The notes under the pieces are model-generated. The model was given only the letters and a program-made list of their open reading frames with translations. It searched no databases and was not told the origin of the DNA. DNA of 64,000 nt from Phorcus lineatus (Eukaryota; Mollusca; Gastropoda; Trochida; Trochidae): positions 20,625,748 through 20,689,747 of the forward strand of contig OV121082.1 of assembly GCA_921293015.1 (NCBI GenBank), given 5' to 3'. The position numbers and the translations under genes were made by a program. Of this stretch, positions 23,974 through 36,754 are shown one piece after another (within the stretch, counting starts at the first letter, position 1; each line of letters begins with the position of its first letter).

Positions 23974-26262
23974 ATGCTTATCTGGAAAAGTATATCTGTG
24001 ACCATACCTTTATTTCTTGTTATTGTCCACCAACTGCTGTGCGCTTCTTTGACGAATTGTAAGTATTACACTAAATGCCTCTTTATTTGACCCATATTTT
24101 GAAATAAAATTAACATGACGTCAGATAAGATAAATCTTGATTGATTGCAAAGAACTGATTCTTGTATAAAACGATAACCTAATCAGTAAAAAAATAATTA
24201 CACTGCTTCAGAATATCCCATGCTTTAAAGAAAAAAAGACTTTTGTTTGCAACATTGCATCCTCGGTCCTCTAGGGCCACTCACTCAAATCATCTGATCT
24301 CAAGGGTATTAATTCATGTACTCCATATCAGTAGTGTTTCTTTATTTGATACTAAAAGACCACAGGCTTGTAGTACTTAAAACCATCCAAAATTAATCTT
24401 GACACAAATCCACCTTCACGGGGCCCACATCCTCCTAGTAACTGTCATTTCAGACATATCAAATATTTACGAATATTCTCATATCAAATCATAACAATTT
24501 TCATAATATGAAATCACATTATGAAAAACACTTATAATCGGACAATTGATATTACAATCAACACATTTCATTTGCTAAGTATCTAAGTATCAAGCTTTGG
24601 TAAATATTAGTTGACAACTTGGGAATATGAACAACGTTGTAGGCACTTACCAGCAAAACGGAACGTAAGCTGTATTATTTATGAACATAGTTCTCAGGTC
24701 AGCTCTAAGGGCTAGTAATTTTGCGTTGGAGAGTTTCAGGGATGGGACTGCGCAAAAAATCTGTAAAGTAGTTCCTCGGGGATGGATGACCATTACAAAT
24801 AGAATTACAGTTTTATGTTATCCACATAATCGTCGTTTTTAGTGTTTGTAATTGTGTTTACGATCTATATTTGAATTCAATGAACACATTTATCTCAATT
24901 ATTTTTTTATTTTCTTTTATCAATGGTCATCTTTGAAAGAACTGAACTAAATATTAAGTTTGTATGTCCCATTTAGATTCACCTTCCGGAGAGACGAAAA
25001 AGGATTTTACACCAATTGTGAAAACTAAATGCATCCCAAAACGAGCTTACAGATGGATAAAGCAGATATCATCAGACAATGGAAAAGTTCTATCTGTTAA
25101 TGACGTAGACGATGAACAAGGCATTGGCGCAAGATTAGAAATTGCTCAAAAAGTTATACTTCGTGAGAAATGGGAATATGTTCATATCTTAATGAAAGGT
25201 GAGTTGCTATTTGAAAAAGATGGGTAAGCTTTCATCTTGTATCAAATTCTTGTAACTGTTAACGGGATGCTTTAACATACTATTTTAGGAAAGCCACTTA
25301 GTCGCGATCTATTAATTGAGATTAAGTTAATTACGTTTTTATTCATTGATTTGTATCTATGAAATCAGCATTTATGTACAATACAGTAATTTCATAGTAC
25401 TTCGACATCATGTTGGTGACGATATAGTGCTAAATCTACTATGTTGTAAATGTTAATGACGCTCGCTTCTTTTAGCCAAGAAAACAGTTTTGTCCTTCTC
25501 TGAAACAACTCGAAATTACATTTTCTCACATACGAGTATTAGCTTCCCCGTAAAACATAATTTTTCAAAAATGCAAAATGTATAATGTATTGAAATGTAT
25601 AATATGTTGCAATGTAAGGCATTTATATTTGCTCCTTTGTTCTTCTCACTTTGGTGGATATAATACTATTGCACGATTTAAACTTATCTATACGCCTAGA
25701 CGGTGTCCAGTAATACCAAACAGAAATCCTCTATGGAAATTAGATGTTCGCCATGAAGAGCTTGTTGCTCTTCGAGGCGGAACATTCTTTCAATATGGTG
25801 TGGCGTAAGGGCTCAATGAGATAATAGCTTCCTGCAATGTTCTTACCGATATATTAACTGTAACTGTAATTGAAATATACCACAAGTAATGAAATATGTT
25901 GAAGAAACATATGTGTGTGTGTATATATATACTTTACATACACACATACATACATACATACATACATATAATATATGGAGTTGAATTGGTTCAAACGCAA
26001 GGTCACATATGAGTCAATACAGGGGCTTAGCCCCCCCACTTTTTTTCGAAATGTTTTTTTTCCCCAACTATTTTCCCCTTTCTACTACATATTTCCCAAT
26101 AACTGGTCTAGTACGTAGTTCTAAAACTACTCTTAGCCCCCCCACTTTTTTTTTAAATGATTTTTCCCCAACTATTTTGCCCTTTCCACTACATATTTCC
26201 CAATAACTGGTCTAGTATTGATACATTATGTCTTAATTGATGATTAAGCAGCCAGCAAGTTA

Positions 26263-26293
<31 letters not shown>

Positions 26294-29200
26294 GGTTACA
26301 AAATTTTAATTCAAGCCCCCCCACTTTCAAATTCGCTCCTACGCCCCTGCAATACTATTGAGGAAATACTAGTATCGGATTGAAATGATTCTGCAATGAC
26401 TATGTGAAGAATGTTATAAGTAATATATATATAGTTTAGAAAAAGAATACTTCAGATATATTAAGACTGAAGATGAATCTTTGCCTATTAATTCATTACC
26501 AACCGGTTTCACACAAATGTGATCATCGGATATTGAATTATGTCCCTTGCCATTGTTAACGCTACATGCATAGCAACAACATGTATAACGTCCCTTGTCA
26601 TTGTTAATTATATATCAAAAGGGCATGAATTTCCCTGAATTTATTTGTTTGATGTACCTCAGGGTTTCTGGAAATATATTTGGTGTCAATTAAAAGAAAC
26701 ACAGCACTGTTTGAGTGGCATTCTAGAAGTTGTCGGTATAAGGACAACATGGAATTTTATGGATAATCAACTTCTTTATTGTACTGGTAGCGACGTTTCG
26801 GTATACATTCTTATACGGTATAAGAAGCTATACCGAAACGTCGCTACCAGTACAATAAAGAAGTTGATTATCCATAAAATTCCTTGTTGTCCTAACGGTA
26901 TAAGAATCTATACCGAAACGTCGCTACCAGTACAATAAAGAAGTTGATTATCCATAAAATTCCTTGTCCTAACACTATCATTGAATCTAATATTTATACG
27001 CATTGTTTCATGTGTTACATTGTGGTTATCTGGCTTGTCAAATGAGATGAGACCACTAGGAATACAAAACACTGCCATGTAAATTTAAGAGTGAGTGAGG
27101 AAGGTTTAACGCGCTGTCGGGGCGGCATATTATTTCTGTCCATATTATTTCAGCTTTTTAACACGTTGACATAGTCTAGGAATATAGGTACATAGTGTGT
27201 ATTACTTCATTTTCCTTTTATTCCAGGAAAACACCTTAATACATACAAGTATGGTCTGAAAGTCAATGATTGTGTACTTCGTTATTTTGATAATAACAAT
27301 ATAGAGGAGACGATACGAGAAGTGTTGACCAAGGTCCAAGTCCGAGAAATAGAAGAACAAAAGAAAATCCTAAATTTCGTCATGATTGACTATGCAGATC
27401 GGATAAATGAAACGATGACCTACGTATGTATATAGTTTCTCCATTTACTCTATATTCATTCATGCTAGCAAATCAATATAATTATCACGATAAATAAAAT
27501 TCTATTTCTCTTCATATACGATTATTTCAACTGTTGGCAAGCTAAACTGTCTCTAAACTGAAAATACAAAATAAAGCCTCTGCCTTAGCATTGCAGATGA
27601 GAATTAATGAAAGCACTATATTGTTTCACTTTGCAGATAAAACAAATTGACACCAGCAAATATAATTCAATACTGAGACATTTTTCAAGATGGCTTCTAC
27701 TGCCCCTCACTGAAGAAAATATACTGCCAAATGGATTTGACAACGTAGCCATGATTCGATGCAACCATGTGCAGGATAAATCATATAATTTGAAAAATGT
27801 GAGTTAATGTAATGCATTTAATAACCTTAAACATAACTCTTTTGTATCGTCTCAATATGCTAAAACCAAAACTAATTTTTAATCACAATGTAAATATAAT
27901 CCTTTATACAACAGTACAACATTTAGAACCAAGTGGTTCAAGTAATTTGTTATTTTGAAAATATCGCTGATAATCTTTTTTCAACTTTGTATTGTCAGCG
28001 ATTGTAGTTGTTACTAACTTGTATTGATATAGCATTGAAGCTACTACATGTATATTAGCCAAAAAGTATCGGCGACGACTCTCTATTTTATCCCACCTCT
28101 GATTTAGTGGACTTGTGTCGCCGGCCATGGTCGTAAAGGAACTTTATTCTCGTCCTATTCGGATGAGCGATCTAATGAGAAGGTTGACCTTTGTCTCGAA
28201 ATTTGTCAGTATTTTTAAGCGAACTTGTTGAATCTACTGACATGTGACAGTGTTAAAATGAATTCGTCATAGGCTTTAAATAGTCGAAATTTAGTAACTG
28301 ACGTGTCGAAACTCTCTTATAAAGAGGACAAATCTAAATTGTTCAGTGCTGTCTTGGTGTCGCTGTTCAGAACCTTGGTCATTATATATGCTGTGAAACA
28401 TTGTCGCTAATACTTGCTGAATAAAAAAAAGTGTACATTTATTCATACTTGTGTGTACATTTTCCTTATGTGCCTTATCAATATTTCCTTTGAAACAGAA
28501 AACTAAAAATTGACTTGTTTACATTAAAGAAATGTTATAAATCGTTTAAATTATCTCTTCTTGTGAGTAACTGAAAATTTTTCTTTCGTCCGCTGATCGA
28601 TTTTATCCTCTTTTTATAATTTTTCTTTTATCTTTTTTACAGAGCATAAGTCTGTACTGTGATAGATTAGCTGTTTATATCTCGGAGTGGAAAAGGACAG
28701 GGCAATTGTTTAGCATGTTGGAGGACGTTAAGTACTTTACAAACAGTCCAGCTCGGTGGGAGATGTTTCCAAATGTGAAATACGGACTTAATGGCAGACA
28801 ACTTCGACTTACTATCACTCAGGTACGATGTACAAAAACTTAATATTGAGATGAGTAGAAAATATGGACCAGTAAAAGGTATGAATTGACTTTTTCTGAT
28901 TAACACAATAGTTTCTTGAGACCAAATACCAGTTAAGAGAACGTATTGATTAAGGTCAAACACGATACGCAAACCATGTTGCAGTTTTTCATGTTTTTTA
29001 ATCAAGAAAGTGTCACGTTCCCTTTTCCTAATTACCTCAAATTGTCACGTAATTCATAACCTGTTATATGAAGGTGTAAAAAGCAGAAGGATATGTGAAT
29101 ATTCTTTTCCTACTTTGTTCGTTACAGTGGATTCCCTATGCAATAAAGGTCACAACTGGAAATACGACAACGTTTACTGGCGTGTGTCCAAGAATTATAC

Positions 29201-32200
29201 ATTTACTGGCCGAGGCATTCAACTTTACGTAAGGATATTCACTTATTCGGTTACATTTTAAATTTGGAAACGAGTTGCACATACTTCAAATACGACTTAA
29301 TTAATCTGAAATGGATGATACCTATCGGATAAATTGAAGCACTAGCACACATTCGACAATCACTCACCTCCAAGACACATATTTTTTGTTTACATAGCTA
29401 CGGCTAAATAATATATAATATGCATTTAGGTATGATCCTTGTCCTTTGTCACTAACGCTTATTCTAAAAACACTAACTAAAATGTCGTTAAAATATTATA
29501 AACACCACAACTCCGACTGCCGTTCATTTAGAGTTTCACCAATAAGTTTTACAATTTCAACACTGCCACATTAGCAAAATCAATTATAATACTTATGTAA
29601 GTAAAGTGTTAGAATGCGTACACAATAATAAATTCAACATATAAATTGGTGGTAACTTTCCAAATGTTGAGGTATACATTGGCTTGTTAATAGAGTAAAA
29701 ATAAAACTTATCAATTTACGTCAGGAAACAAAAATGACTGTATCTTTATATTTTGCTGTGAATCATATTTGTAATTTAGGTACTATTTCAAAGAACCACC
29801 GGACGGACAGTGGGGTCAGGTGGAAGACGGAAGGTGGACCGGGCAGATCGGCGATGTCCATAGAAAGGTACCGCATTGTGGGAAAGCGCTATTCATAACA
29901 CAACAAAGCATTTAAATGTATCGTCTTTAACAATGTTTGAATAGGTTCAACAGTTTGTGAAGATTGAGAATTCTTTTATAATTTTTTCCATAGTACAGAG
30001 CATAAGTTCGCCGTTATTCTCTTCATTCAACCACATTTGACAAGACGCACTCTAGAAATGCATCATTTTTCTGGACGAAAGCCTCTGTAAAGATTTCATA
30101 TTTGCATTTATTGTGCATTGTTAGAATACTCCAATTCGCTATCTGTTTATTTGTACTGAAATATTTAAATCCTTAGCATTAAATGAATGTGTATTAGATT
30201 GAACAAAACGTAGATTTTCCCTTTTCTTTTTGATTTTGCACATATTTTGCAGGTAGCTGATATGACTGGGTCAGTGCTAGGAAAGGATCTACACAGAGTT
30301 GAAGTGGCTGACTTTGCTGTGACTCTTCGTTTCAGCCCATATGCGATAGTATATTTACGATCCGTAGAGGAAAAACCCTTTATAGCCCTTTTGAGACAGT
30401 TCGAAAGTGACGTGTATATTTGTGGGTTCTTTGCAATCTTTGGGATATTCTGCTTGTTCCTTTTCCACGAGTATGCCTGGCTAAAATTGAAAGGAAGAAC
30501 ATTCTCTAATCTTACAGACGGGCTACAAGCCATGGGGAAAATCGTTCTTCTGATGACCTCAGTAACGTTGCGTCAAGGCAAGTATTTAAGATTAAAATAC
30601 ATGAATGTACTTAATGTAACACTAGTTTCATAGTAAATATATGTACACAAATGCTTGCTAATAGTTAATCAATTATAATGCAGTCAATATCTACACAAAA
30701 AGGTCACTTTTTAATAAGCCTGACACAACAGTAACATTAGAGGCAATTAAGATCAATTAAGATTCCTTTGTCAAAGTTTGTTATGAAGTAAAATAACCAT
30801 GTTATAATCGGTTTATTTGAAAAATTACCTTATACGGCCATCTGCATTATTATTCAAATTTAATTTTAACTGATATGTCATAATAACTAAATATGCAAGA
30901 TGAGTATCCACTTAGTAGCTTTATGTTTTATTCTATACTCTGCGATGAGAGATCTAAACTGAGTTTTCTCAGTTTGAGAGAAGTATTTTCATCACTTCAG
31001 TTTGATATCACTTTCTCGTTACATTGAAAATATTACAACGGGAATGACGTATTGCAGACAATATTACGTCACTTCTAAAAATCAACGCAACTTCATCGCT
31101 GTTGCTAAGAGACAATGTAACAATTTTTATAACGACGCAAGAAACCACCCAAGAGAAGCAGTTTTTGACGTAAATCATGAAATTTTCGACCAAAGAAGCT
31201 TGTAATAAACCGAATATTTTTGGTCTTTAGTGAAAACCAAAAATATCCAAAAATATCCTCCCTATATGAAATTGCTTTTTATTATATTTCAAATGGGGAA
31301 ATATTCCATTTGTCGGTGAAAATAAAATCCGTATTTTCACTGAGTGAAATAAAAATGGTATTCTACTCAGTGAAATAATGCAACAATCATATGACGTCGT
31401 CTGTGACATCAAGAAACAATTGAATTACGTCATGCAATGGCCGCGCTAGCGAAGCGATTAAGCTACTCCATGCATATAGTTAAGGTCATTTACGAATTTT
31501 GGGAAAACATAATAAATAAAACACCTGACATTTCTCGTTGAATACCATGGATATCTCATCTCGTGAAGTAGAAAATCGCGAAAAATGTCAAGGACCAAAG
31601 AAGCTTGTAACAAACAGAATATTTTTGGTCTTTAGTGTTCACACTGAAAACCAAAAATATCCTCTCTATATAAAATGATCGCTATAATATATTCTATATA
31701 TTGTTTTGTATTGTTGCAGGAAACTCCACAACCCCGCAACACTGGTCTGACAGAATATTATTGGCTACTTTTTGGATGTTCACGATTATCATCACTTCTA
31801 TCTACTGTGGTAATCTTATTGCTTTTAGGGCAGTACCAAAGGATACCCGTACGTTTAGTACATTGTCTGAAATGTTGGATCAGAAAGATATGGTCATCGG
31901 ATTCGAAGGCAAATCAATGCTTGAAAACTTACTTAAGGTAACGAGCCAATTATTCATATAAGTCTGGTTATCGTACAATAACACGTTGATAAGCATACGT
32001 TGTTTTTGACAATGACTGATCAATATGTCAAATAAACGATTGAGATGTTACATATTTTAGCATAAATGTAAATAAACTGAACCGGAATATTTATAAAAAT
32101 AAGTTTCTAACATACGGTTATCCGTATGAAAGCAAAACTTTCAGACTGAATATTTCACTTGAATTTGTACTGAAGGATGAAATTAACAAAATGAGCTACA

Positions 32201-34856
32201 TTTTGTTAAATTTATATTTTTGTTTACTCTCGAAACGCTTCCATGGACATTGCAGCCAATTAAAACCCTGTTATTTGAATCAAAATTCATAGTACAGATT
32301 GATGTCATAGCATTTTAAAGTTTAATTTCCAAAACTATTTGATGTCACGCAAGTCACTGTCCTTGCAATACAACTATACTTAGAAGGATCTTTACAGGTT
32401 AATTAATTATGCTGTTGTATATGAATGAAAATCAGATGCACCATAAACACATTCATAAAACTGGAGTTTGCTACCAATAGTTATTCGGGTGTCTTGAGTG
32501 CAGCGTCATGTTTAGATGACAATAATCCAAGTATTTTCGTTCTCAGTGATACTAAAAACAGGGATGATAAACACAAATCTTTTCATAACAGCAGACTGAG
32601 GATGCAGAACTCAGGATGTTGTGGCAACGTGTATCTGATGCAAAAGCTACAGACGAGTCCGTGACTAGCACCAACCAGGCAGAACACGTGAAGCGACTGT
32701 ACTTGGACAGGAATTACGCCTACATATCACAGCTCATGGTCCTACCATCTATCACCAAGCAGGACTGCAGACTCATGGCGCTCGACCAGACCTTTCTCGC
32801 GTCTCCTTACTCGTTTGCGTTTCCAAAAAATTCACCCCTTGCCAAGTTGTTTGATAAGAAGTAAGTTAAATCTCATTAACATTTACATTTAAAATTATTT
32901 TGTGATGATATAACTAAAAGTGCATATATAACAATATTTAATGCAAAGGTAGAGTTCTACCCATGGAAGGTTTCTATTGAGTTGATTCCTTCAATGTTGT
33001 TATGTTGGTACTAATAACTTAAGATTAATGGTTAATTTATTACATTTTTGTAATTAAGTTTGAATCATCTCTCACTATTTCTTTTTGATGTTTGGCATTA
33101 TGTTCCAAAATCAGTTAAGTGCAAGGTTGTACATGCAGTAAAAACTTACAGAGTGAACACATACGTTCTGCAAGGGATCGTAGATCTATTTATTAAATAG
33201 AAAAATTGTGTTAAAAATCAAATGACGTACATTAAACTGTTGGACTAATTAAAAAGAAGCTACATAAACATTAACATATGGAAACCATATAACCCACCAT
33301 TAATAACATTCCTTATAAAACTTAATGCAGACAGAACTTATAGGTACAATTGGATGGTCAAAAGCTGTGTTATATAATAGGGACTGTATTTATCGAGCAA
33401 ATCAACGGAGAATACTTCCACAACAAGGATAACTCACGCTAGTGTCACTGATTAATTTAAATCTTGTTGGTAAGGCCAAATATTCGTAGGTTGAGTAAAG
33501 CGGTCTCTTCAATTAAAAATGTTAATATACTCCATCTCATCAGTAAATTCAAAGGTGCATATAAACGTTAGGGAAATGTTGTAAGGCGTAAATTAAAGGT
33601 CACTGGAGCTGTCGCCAGTTCTTTCGTGCGAGGAAAGTGATGTATATAGAATTATTCAATTGTTTAATCTACGCATTTATTACCTTAAAGTCATAGTCTC
33701 ATTTTTGCAAAGCAAATTATAATACATGCCGGACAAATAGTTCACCACTCACAAAAATCTTTCCCCTGACGTATGCAACAATTTTCAGAACTCTGCAGGC
33801 ATTCTAGCCCTCAATAATGAAGTTCAAACTACCCTACCCTACCCTAATATTATGTCTTTGGCGAGCGTTAGTCCTTACCACGTCATTTCGCTAAGGCCTT
33901 GACGAAGAACACATACAATTTCCCAGCTGAATATCCGATGAAAATAGCTAATAGTTTACGCTTTTTCAAATACAGAAATAACAAAAAGGTGGTAAATTCA
34001 ATGAAGAATGCGTCTGTCATAAGTATCGGCGCTGCGATGACTAGATTTCGGGTCTTTCGCACTCGCGAGGGATTGCACCTGATTCGGTACCTCATCGGTC
34101 TGAAACGGCATACGCCAATAAGCTGCCTCATCCAAAACTGTAAAACGGGCATAAAAATGAAAATCTTTGCAAACGAGACAGGAAATATTTGTGTAATCAG
34201 ATTTTGTTCGTGAAGAATAATTAGTTCAGTTTAGTTGCCTCACAAAAATGAGACTACGAAGGTAAAATCAGTAAAGTCAACTCTATCAGGCGATATTTGT
34301 TGGCACTCGAGTGTCGTAGAGTGACGTTATTACGTTATTTAGTATACTATTACTGGCTTTCTTAAGGCGCAATTACACAACTGAAAGATGCCAATTTCAT
34401 CATAAAACACATTATCTAAATTATTTAATTTAAAGAAATCTGATAACTCTTGACAAATACAATGGGTATGCCATCGAGTGAGATTGAAAAAAGGTATTTC
34501 ACGAGCGAGGCAGTCATTGGAACTGTCGCCAGTTATATCATGCTGGGAAAAATTATGAGGATACATAACTCTATGCAAACTTAATTAATTTGTCATTCTA
34601 AGCTTTACCCTCCGCATTTATTATCTTGAGGATGTTTATTCTCCACAGATTGCTTGACCTGATTGAAACTGGTCTACTTGACAGGATGATAGAAGAATCC
34701 ATACCCAGTAAGCAGTGTCCGGATGAAACGAATAAGGCAAAAGCAATGTTTCTTGCTGACTACCTGAGTGCTTTTATAGCAATTGGAATAGCTATTGTAA
34801 TCGCTACAATAGTTTTGGTCTTTGAAATTCTATTTGCTTCTGATACCTCGAAATAA
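23974..34856 (+). CDS. ionotropic receptor (IR/iGluR family), 11 exons, 684 residues
   Basis: Exons: 23974-24058, 24977-25198, 27227-27423, 27637-27798, 28643-28822, 29128-29228, 29780-29867, 30253-30577, 31720-31937, 32592-32860, 34649-34856. The frame is continuous across all ten introns. It is probably a ligand-gated cation channel or chemosensory receptor of the plasma membrane. Residues 1-26 form a signal peptide; 29-282 an amino-terminal domain; about 283-398 and 495-654 the two ligand lobes (PPDGQWG near 321-327, R360 at the glutamate-carboxylate position). M1 is about 399-417, the pore loop about 430-450, M3 466-489 with SIYCGNLIAF for the usual SYTANLAAF, and M4 655-678. Cys585 and Cys639 match the conserved S2 disulfide spacing. 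The S1 threonine position is Gly355 and the S2 acidic position appears to be Gln573, so classical glutamate binding is unlikely. That is typical of divergent IRs. The family call is strong; the subtype and ligand are unknown. Confidence 0.9.
25910..25980. repeat. microsatellite (tg)n, (ta)n and (cata)n
   Basis: Compound simple repeat in intron 2 of the receptor gene: tgtgtgtgtatatatata followed by several cata units. Confidence 0.9.
26020..26349. mobile_element. MITE-like element in receptor intron 2
   Basis: The left end reads caggggcttagccccccc and the right end reads ctcctacgcccctg, so the terminal caggggc is inverted. The pentanucleotide caata lies directly outside both ends (26,015-26,019 and 26,350-26,354), a likely target-site duplication. 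Internally, a segment of about 106 bases (gcccccccactttttt ... ccaataactggtctagta) is present twice in tandem at 26,030 and 26,136, and a poly-T run of about 24 lies near 26,269-26,293. There is no transposase. The superfamily is not assigned. Confidence 0.6.
26700..26975 (+). repeat. foldback (long hairpin) element, copy 1
   Basis: A lead-in gtttgagtggcattctagaa is followed by an arm containing tcaacttctttattgtactg and gcgacgtttcggtata. The arm is then repeated in reverse complement (taccgaaacgtcgctaccag and so on) with almost no loop, so about 70 bases on each side can pair. The right arm is present twice, at about 26,817-26,890 and 26,896-26,967. It lies in intron 2 of the receptor. A second, independently decayed copy sits at 59,590-59,770, which shows a mobile family. 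Confidence 0.75.
27088..27145. repeat. SINE-tail fragment (gagtgagtgagg...taacgcgctg)
   Basis: A gagtgagtgagg run followed by ggtttaacgcgctgtcggggcgg resembles the reverse-complement 3' end of the window's SINEs (ggtgaggtgag ... tttaacgccgc). It is short and without a head. Low confidence. Confidence 0.35.
31185..31275 (+). repeat. direct repeat in intron 8, copy 1
   Basis: Contains gaccaaagaagcttgtaa, gaatatttttggtctttagtg and gaaaaccaaaaatatcc. The same words recur in the same order at 31,590-31,675. The two copies flank about 320 bases. Confidence 0.75.
31590..31675 (+). repeat. direct repeat in intron 8, copy 2
   Basis: Partner of 31,185-31,275. Each copy also contains an internal inverted pair (atatttttggt and accaaaaatat), so each can form its own small hairpin. 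They could be ends of a small element or a local duplication. Confidence 0.7.
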
Positions 34857-35108
34857 CGATTTGGTCTCACTTTGCCACCAGGCCACCAAGGATTAACCGG
34901 GATTAAGATTAACAATGTTTATACAAGCACGGGGGTCGTATCAAATGCTGAACTGAGCTCACCCCCTTAATAATATCCATCGTAGTCATTGAATACTGAA
35001 ATGTGTTCACCACCTAGATAGATGTGAAACATGTTCACTCATAAAATTGGTGAACGATTTTCCGTATTTATTGATTAACTAATTACTACTGATAAGTGAT
35101 CACTGTAG

Positions 35109-35585
35109 ATACTGATATATAAGAAAGTTCAGATTAAGTCATTCAGAAGTGTTCAACGGTTTGGCCTACAAGGCAAATTCTCCTCTGATCCTGTGGTGAA
35201 TCTTTTTGTTCGCCGTGCCTCTGCTCTGCCTCTCCTGCGACTGTGTGACATCGACGACGTTTGGCTTCACGCTTTGGAAGAAGTCGACATGACCGACCCT
35301 GCCATCCTCCAGTTCGCAGACTACATGACGGAGACGTGGGTTGAGGCTCCTGGCCGAGCCATGTGGAACCACTTCAACAACGACGGTGCCAGAACAACCA
35401 ACCACGTTGAGGGATGGCATTCCAAATTGAACAAATCTGGAACCTGCCATCCAAACCTCTTTAAGTTCATAAGCTTAATTCAGAAGGAACAATCATGCAA
35501 TGAGATTGTTATGTGTCAACTTGCTGCAGGTGGACGTCAGCCACCACGGAAGAAGAAGTATAGGGAGTTGGACCAGCGCCTGTGA
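35109..35585 (+). pseudogene. MULE (Mutator-like) transposase, C-terminal fragment
   Basis: Open for 158 codons to tga at 35,583. Key motifs are VQRFGLQGKF near the start, LQFADYMTETWV in the middle, then RTTNHVEGWHSKLN, HPNLFKFISLIQKEQ and KKKYRELDQRL at the end. The RT(N/T)NH-EGWH-x-x-LN signature with HPN and a closing (K/R)Y-x-x-(L/D) is typical of the C-terminal region of MULE-type transposases in animals. The catalytic domain upstream is missing, so this is a 5'-truncated remnant. It lies 250 bases downstream of the receptor stop and is clearly more GC-rich than its surroundings, which marks it as foreign to the locus. Confidence 0.8.
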
Positions 35586-36083
35586 AGGAGAGAAGGACTC
35601 TCTCCTAGCTGGCACCAAAACTCCAACTGAATATGCAGATTCAGTATCTCACCTTGTTGGACTTTGAAGTTTATCTATATGTGTCGGAATCTCAATTATA
35701 AAATTTATTGAGACGACGGATTCGGATGTTGAGAATGTCACACAAGCCTTGTCTACATGTATATGTTTTTATCAACTCACGTTGACTTATCCGAAGACAT
35801 GATGTTGAGATCTGATGTTTCAAAGAAAATTATTCTGCAACAGTTATAAGTAAAGAATGCATGTGCAAAACTGTAATGAAGGCATTTGAGGATAGTGACT
35901 TTAGCATCAGGACTTTAAAGATGCTTCATTGACATTTAGTCTGCTATAGATTCGACTTTTGTAGTTATAGGTGCGTTCAAGAAATGAATTGATCATGGGT
36001 GATATAATTGAAATAAATAGGAATACGTTAGTATTTTTTAAATGTTTTGTGCTAAGAACAACCTATATTCGAGACGAAGCAGA

Positions 36084-36165
36084 AGGTGAATATTATCAAT
36101 CATTTGTTTGTCCCTGGAAGAAGTACCTGTCTTGAAGGTGAATATTATCAATCATTTGTTTGTCA
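36084..36165 (+). repeat. direct repeat pair, about 27 bases, period 52
   Basis: gaaggtgaatattatcaatc followed by atttgtttgtc occurs at about 36,084 and again at about 36,136. Confidence 0.85.
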
Positions 36166-36754
36166 ATCAATCAACCATGCTTAGAAAAGTAAAGGAAACA
36201 TTAGGCAGAGATGAGTCAAATACTTTTGCTACTCTCTCTCTCAAATATATGTCTTCCTATCACCTCATTATGACTGCAAGTAACGGTAGCTTCTGAGTAT
36301 TAAAATTGATCATAATGGGAAACACAAATGCAACCTCTGATTATAATTTCCAAATATTCAAACAAAACTGTTGGAAAAGTTCACTCAAGTTCAAAATGTG
36401 CACGATAAATTGAAATAATATGTATCCATTAAGCCTCAGAAATTTTCTAAATCTAATGGCTTCAAACAACATTCATGATTCAGTTATGGGGATACCATGG
36501 TTTATTTATACACAGCAGTGTAACAATCACATTAGAACATTAACTGTACAATAAATATGTGTTTATCGAACATGACTCCAACAAGTGAGCCTTTCTTATT
36601 ATTATTTCCCCCAAAAATACTTACCCAGAGCCAATAACAAGGGGTATGTTACTCTCGTCAACACATAAATAATGTCTATATGACACTTTCTACACATATG
36701 AATACATGCTCGAAATGCTACCAACACTGTTACCCTGAATGACGTATACTTTTA

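Larger units (their letters stand above)
30578..31719 (+). other. GC-AG intron (intron 8 of the receptor)
   Basis: Exon 8 ends ...CGT CAA G and the next bases are GCAAGT, a perfect GC-donor consensus (AG|GCAAGT). The acceptor is ttgttgcag|GA at 31,719, completing GGA. The nearest GT (30,582) would shift the frame and hit a stop shortly into the M3 exon. The GC donor is therefore required to keep the pore loop and M3 in frame. GC-AG introns are a known minor class spliced by the major spliceosome. Confidence 0.85.

Noticed and set aside
25578..25808. Open frame in receptor intron 2 ending in VRHEELVALRGGTFFQYGVA
   Set aside because: It looks slightly coding-like, but exons 2 and 3 already join in phase without it, and no flanking splice pair gives a compatible phase. 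It may be a transposon scrap.
33883..34213. Overlapping open frames on both strands (89 and 104 codons) in receptor intron 10
   Set aside because: No family signature; the receptor frame splices cleanly from 32,860 to 34,649.
34339..34578. 79-codon - strand frame in the last receptor intron
   Set aside because: No motif and antisense to a confidently assigned intron.
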